A stretch of DNA of 8,897 nucleotides from a bacterium (lineage in GTDB: Bacteria; Spirochaetota; JAHITG01): the NCBI GenBank assembly GCA_028711675.1, contig JAQTRT010000123.1, forward strand, positions 1 through 8,897. The letters are read 5' to 3'. Under the pieces are notes generated by a model. That model did not search any database, was not told where the DNA came from, and worked only from the letters and a program-made list of their open reading frames with translations. Below, piece after piece: positions 6,381-8,897 of the stretch (positions are counted from its first letter, which is position 1; every line of letters begins with the position of its first letter). The position numbers and the translations under genes were made by a program.

Positions 6381-7394
6381 TTAAAGGTAAGACTGTATCT
6401 TTTTTAGCACGATCCTGATGCTCTCCTTCATCTTTTTTCCGATCAGAAAACCGGAAGCCTGGAGATGACCGCCCCCGTCGAACACCTTTGCGATCCGGAA
6501 GACATTAAAATCCCTTTTTCCCCTGAGACACACCTTGATCTTGTTCTCATCCACTTCCTTGAACAGGAGCGCGATCTTCGTTCCCTTGACGTTGCGGATC
6601 ATCTCGATCAATCCGTCCACGTCCGCGTTAGCACACTGGCCCAGTTCCTTTTTAGTGATATAACTCCAGACTGCCTGGCCGCGCAACTCCAGCTTCAGGC
6701 GGCTGATCACCCTTCCAAACACCTTCATGGTTACAGCCGGCATTTCCTGGAAATAATAACTGATCTCTTCGGGTTTGATGCCTGTCCGGAGCAGGTCCGA
6801 AGCGATCCGGTGGGTTGAAGAAGTGGTATTGGACTGGGAAAAACTCTTGGTATCGGTGGCAATGGCTATATACAGGAGTTCAGCGATGCACCGGTTGATC
6901 CTGAAACCGCCTGTCTTCAGAAGGCTGTATATGATCTCGCTGGTGGACGAAACGCCGGAATCAGAAAGTTCCAGGGTATGGGGCAGCCGGCTTTTCCCTT
7001 TGTGATGATCGATGGTAAAGACCTTCTTCAGTTCAAGACCCGGGATATCCTGGGCAAACTGGCCCAGCCGGAAAATACTGTGCGTATCGATGACCAGGAG
7101 GGTTTCGGGATTAAAAGATTCAGGGAGCACATCCTTAAGGTCGCTGTCCGGAGGGACCTGGATATATTCCGGGATGACGCACTGGCTGAAATGACTGAAC
7201 AAGAACCTGTACCTCTGCGGGAACAGGTCTTCCATGACGATAAAATATCTTTTCCGGAAAGACCGCAGGACCTTGGCCATGATAAGCATGCTGCAAAGGC
7301 CGTCGCCGTCCGGATTGATATGTGTTGTTATTAAAAAATTATCGGAAGCCTTCAGCTCCTTCCAGAACCGACGGTAATGCGATCTACTGATCAT
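6381..7394 (-). CDS. nrnA: DHH/DHHA1 phosphoesterase, NrnA-like (oligoribonuclease / pAp phosphatase)
   Basis: A 337-residue protein with all DHH motifs: HINPDGDG at residues 25-32 (His25, Asp29, Asp31), VIDT with Asp103, IDHHKGK with Asp129-His130-His131, and IATDTKSF with Asp181. These residues bind the two Mn ions of the active site. The C-terminal DHHA1 domain has FDGGGHLQASGF at 305-316, the substrate-binding GGGH loop. Length and position between rbfA and truB match the B. subtilis NrnA family, which degrades nano-RNAs and dephosphorylates 3'-phosphoadenosine-5'-phosphate. The common TDTG motif is TDTK here. The start ATG 7394 overlaps the rbfA stop by 11 nt and has an AGGAG box 7 nt upstream. 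Family assignment is firm; preference between oligonucleotide and pAp substrates cannot be read from the sequence. Confidence 0.93.
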   Translation of the reverse strand: MISRSHYRRFWKELKASDNFLITTHINPDGDGLCSMLIMAKVLRSFRKRYFIVMEDLFPQRYRFLFSHFSQCVIPEYIQVPPDSDLKDVLPESFNPETLLVIDTHSIFRLGQFAQDIPGLELKKVFTIDHHKGKSRLPHTLELSDSGVSSTSEIIYSLLKTGGFRINRCIAELLYIAIATDTKSFSQSNTTSSTHRIASDLLRTGIKPEEISYYFQEMPAVTMKVFGRVISRLKLELRGQAVWSYITKKELGQCANADVDGLIEMIRNVKGTKIALLFKEVDENKIKVCLRGKRDFNVFRIAKVFDGGGHLQASGFLIGKKMKESIRIVLKKIQSYL

Positions 7395-7749
7395 GCTTCT
7401 TCTCCTGGTCCTTTATCTTATCCAGTTTTTCAATGATCCGGAAGGCTTTTTCGATGCTCTCATCCAGGATGAAGTTTAAAGTAGGTATGATCTTGAGCCT
7501 TATGTTCTCGGATAGCTTGAAGTGAAGGAACTTGCTGGAACTCACCAGCCCGGCCAGGACCTTTTCCTTCTCTTTCTTGGACACACCGTAGATGCTGACG
7601 TAGATCTTGGCGTTCTTCAGGTCCTGATCGACCTTAACCTGTGTAATGGAAACAAGGCCTTTGATACGCGGGTCCTTCACCTCTTTCATGATAAGGTCGC
7701 TCAGCTCGCGGCGCATCAGTTCGTTGATCCTTTCCAGTCTGTACTTCAT
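7384..7749 (-). CDS. rbfA: Ribosome-binding factor A
   Basis: A 121-residue single-domain protein of the RbfA family, a cytoplasmic 30S maturation factor that binds near the 16S rRNA 5' end and helps late small-subunit assembly and cold adaptation. The KH-like fold signature is visible. The N-terminal helix is RLERINELMRRELSDLI (4-20), then DPRIKGLVSITQVKVDQDL (26-44), NAKIYVSIYG (46-55), the kinked helix region near SSSKFLHFKLSENIRLK (70-86) and PTLNFILDES (89-98). The usual FLR in the middle is FLH here, a minor change. The lysine-rich tail (110-121) is typical. It starts 7 nt after the DUF503 gene with purine-rich sequence upstream, and overlaps the next gene by 11 nt. The position after infB is the standard bacterial arrangement. 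Confidence 0.95.
   Translation of the reverse strand: MKYRLERINELMRRELSDLIMKEVKDPRIKGLVSITQVKVDQDLKNAKIYVSIYGVSKKEKEKVLAGLVSSSKFLHFKLSENIRLKIIPTLNFILDESIEKAFRIIEKLDKIKDQEKKHDQ
7402..7406 (-). promoter_or_regulatory. Ribosome binding site of the nrnA-like gene
   Basis: AGGAG on the minus strand lies 7 nt before ATG 7394, inside the last codons of rbfA. It supports the start that gives the 11-nt overlap. Confidence 0.75.
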
Positions 7750-7756
7750 ATCTGTC

Positions 7757-8062
7757 TCACTCTTCCCCGGCCAAATGGAGGAACTCGCTGTGATACCGGA
7801 CGAGATACCCGTCCTTCAGGCGGCCGCAATGGTCTATGATCCTGCTGAAATTCCGTTCGATGAACTTTTTACTCTCCCCGATCATGCTGATCCCCATAAG
7901 GCTCTTCTGCCACAGGTCCTTGTCATCCACCTCGGATATGGAAATATTATATTTATGTTTCAGATTTTGCTTGAGTGAATTTAAAATCCGCCGTTTTCCT
8001 TTCAAAGAATCAAGGTAAGGGAAATGCAGGATAACTTTTAAAATACCGACAACCATTATCAT
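7757..8062 (-). CDS. ylxP: DUF503 (YlxP-like) protein
   Basis: A 101-residue protein matching the DUF503 family. It has an N-terminal beta strand VVGILKVILHFPYLDSLKGK (4-23, family V..v.l..p..hSLKeKR), then RRILNSLKQNLKHKYNISISEV (24-45) and the diagnostic DDKDLWQKSLMGISMIG (46-62). A ferredoxin-like alpha/beta fold is expected; the family has no firmly established function. Its usual place between infB and rbfA in Bacillus and others suggests a ribosome- or RNA-related role, which is inference. ATG 8062 follows the infB TAA with no spacer. A second ATG two codons on (MVVGIL) is an alternative start that better matches the typical N-terminus. No Shine-Dalgarno is evident, so coupling to infB is likely. 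Confidence 0.9.
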   Translation of the reverse strand: MIMVVGILKVILHFPYLDSLKGKRRILNSLKQNLKHKYNISISEVDDKDLWQKSLMGISMIGESKKFIERNFSRIIDHCGRLKDGYLVRYHSEFLHLAGEE

Positions 8063-8897
8063 TTACAGAGTGCGTTTCAATTTGGTTATGGAATAACTCT
8101 CCAGTATATCTCCTTCCTTCACATCCTTAAATTCCTCTCCGATATAGATCCCGCACTCCATGCCTTTCGACACCTCTTTCACCTCATCCTTGAACCGCTT
8201 GAGAGAAAGGATCTTTCCGTTGAATATTATGTTCTCTTCCCTGATTACCTTCACGTAATCCGTATTGAACACCTTCCCTTCCTTCACGAAACAGCCCAGC
8301 ACATTCCCCACCTTGGTTATCTTAAAGACTTGTTTCACTTCCAGGATACCGCGTCCCTCTTCCCGGATAAGAGGCTCGAGCAGCCCTTCCAGGGCTTTTT
8401 TCACGTCATCGATGGCGTCATAGATGATACGGTACAGCTGGATGGAAACGCCTTCTTTCTTGGCAAAATCCTCCAATCCGCGGTTCAGCCTTATATGAAA
8501 ACCGATGATAATAGCATTGGATGCAGCGGCCAGAAGGATATCGCTCTCCGTGATATCCCCGGTAACGGCATGGATGATCTTAACGGCCACTTCATCATTG
8601 GAAAGCTTCTCCAGGGAATTCTTGATGACCTCCACCGAGCCGTCCACATCGGCTTTCAGGACGATCTTCAGTTCCTTGATCTTTCCTTTTTTAATGTGTT
8701 CATAAAGGTTGTCCAGGGTAATGCGCTGGAGGTTCTTGACGATGTTCGCCTTCTTCAGCTCCTTCCTCTTCTGGCTGATCTCACGCGCATATTTCTCAGA
8801 ATGAACGACCTGGAAAGGATCGCCGGCCGAAGGCACTTCGTCCAGACCCGTAATGAGCACGGGCGTGGAAGGCCCTGCGCTTTCGATATAAGTCCCG
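8063..8897 (-). CDS. infB: Translation initiation factor IF-2, C-terminal part (5' end beyond the right edge)
   Basis: The last 277 codons of infB, open to the right edge of the window. The fragment starts GTYIESAGPSTPVLITGLDE, the end of the domain II beta-barrel entry with the conserved AGPSxPV. Domain III follows, with LKADVDGSVEVIKNSL (fragment residues about 80-95, the family usually having KADVQGS), then AVTGDITESDILLAAASNAIIIGFH. The C2 domain that binds fMet-tRNA ends it: KVGNVLGCFVKEGKV, then LSLKRFKDEVKEV and GMECGIYIG. The GTPase domain is outside the window. IF2 is a cytoplasmic GTPase that brings initiator tRNA to the 30S and promotes subunit joining. It is the first gene seen of the leftward operon, and its TAA abuts the DUF503 ATG. 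Confidence 0.97.
   Translation of the reverse strand, partial: GTYIESAGPSTPVLITGLDEVPSAGDPFQVVHSEKYAREISQKRKELKKANIVKNLQRITLDNLYEHIKKGKIKELKIVLKADVDGSVEVIKNSLEKLSNDEVAVKIIHAVTGDITESDILLAAASNAIIIGFHIRLNRGLEDFAKKEGVSIQLYRIIYDAIDDVKKALEGLLEPLIREEGRGILEVKQVFKITKVGNVLGCFVKEGKVFNTDYVKVIREENIIFNGKILSLKRFKDEVKEVSKGMECGIYIGEEFKDVKEGDILESYSITKLKRTL

Overview
The window is one long co-directional gene block, read entirely on the minus strand (right to left). It holds the conserved bacterial translation and RNA-metabolism cluster: 3' part of infB - DUF503 (ylxP-like) - rbfA - nrnA-type DHH phosphoesterase - truB - ribF - rpsO - pnp - M16 zinc peptidase - 5' part of a family-4-type glycosyltransferase. 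Genes are tightly packed. There is an 11-nt overlap (rbfA/nrnA), a 4-nt ATGA overlap (ribF/rpsO), two zero-spacing TAA-ATG junctions (infB/ylxP and M16/glycosyltransferase) and gaps of 5-21 nt elsewhere. The only sizeable non-coding stretches are rpsO-pnp (253 nt once the pnp start is corrected) and pnp-M16 (286 nt).

The organism is a bacterium, from the bacterial-type IF2, S15, RbfA and TruB and the gene order. A DUF503 gene between infB and rbfA, and pnp followed by an M16 peptidase, are arrangements known from Bacillus-like and several uncultured anaerobic lineages. The base composition is balanced, and the chromosome looks like one from an environmental or uncultured phylum. Omnitrophota or a relative is my best guess, but this is an impression and not a demonstrated placement.

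Functionally, IF2, RbfA and S15 act in translation initiation and 30S assembly. TruB modifies tRNA U55. PNPase and the NrnA-like enzyme degrade RNA and short oligonucleotides or pAp. RibF makes FMN and FAD. The DUF503 protein has no established role. The M16 peptidase and the glycosyltransferase at the left end are probably tail genes; the long gap before them holds a possible internal promoter.

The most unusual element is in the rpsO-pnp spacer. Two 68-nt arms, each built from seven AAAGG-type units mostly 9 nt apart, face each other around a 19-nt loop. All seven units pair one-to-one, and a single 12-nt spacing falls at the same register in both arms. This predicts a very large hairpin in the pnp leader, where other bacteria carry the processed hairpin used for PNPase autoregulation. 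Apart from this, the region is ordinary core genome; I see no mobile elements, tRNAs, rRNAs, CRISPR or defence genes.
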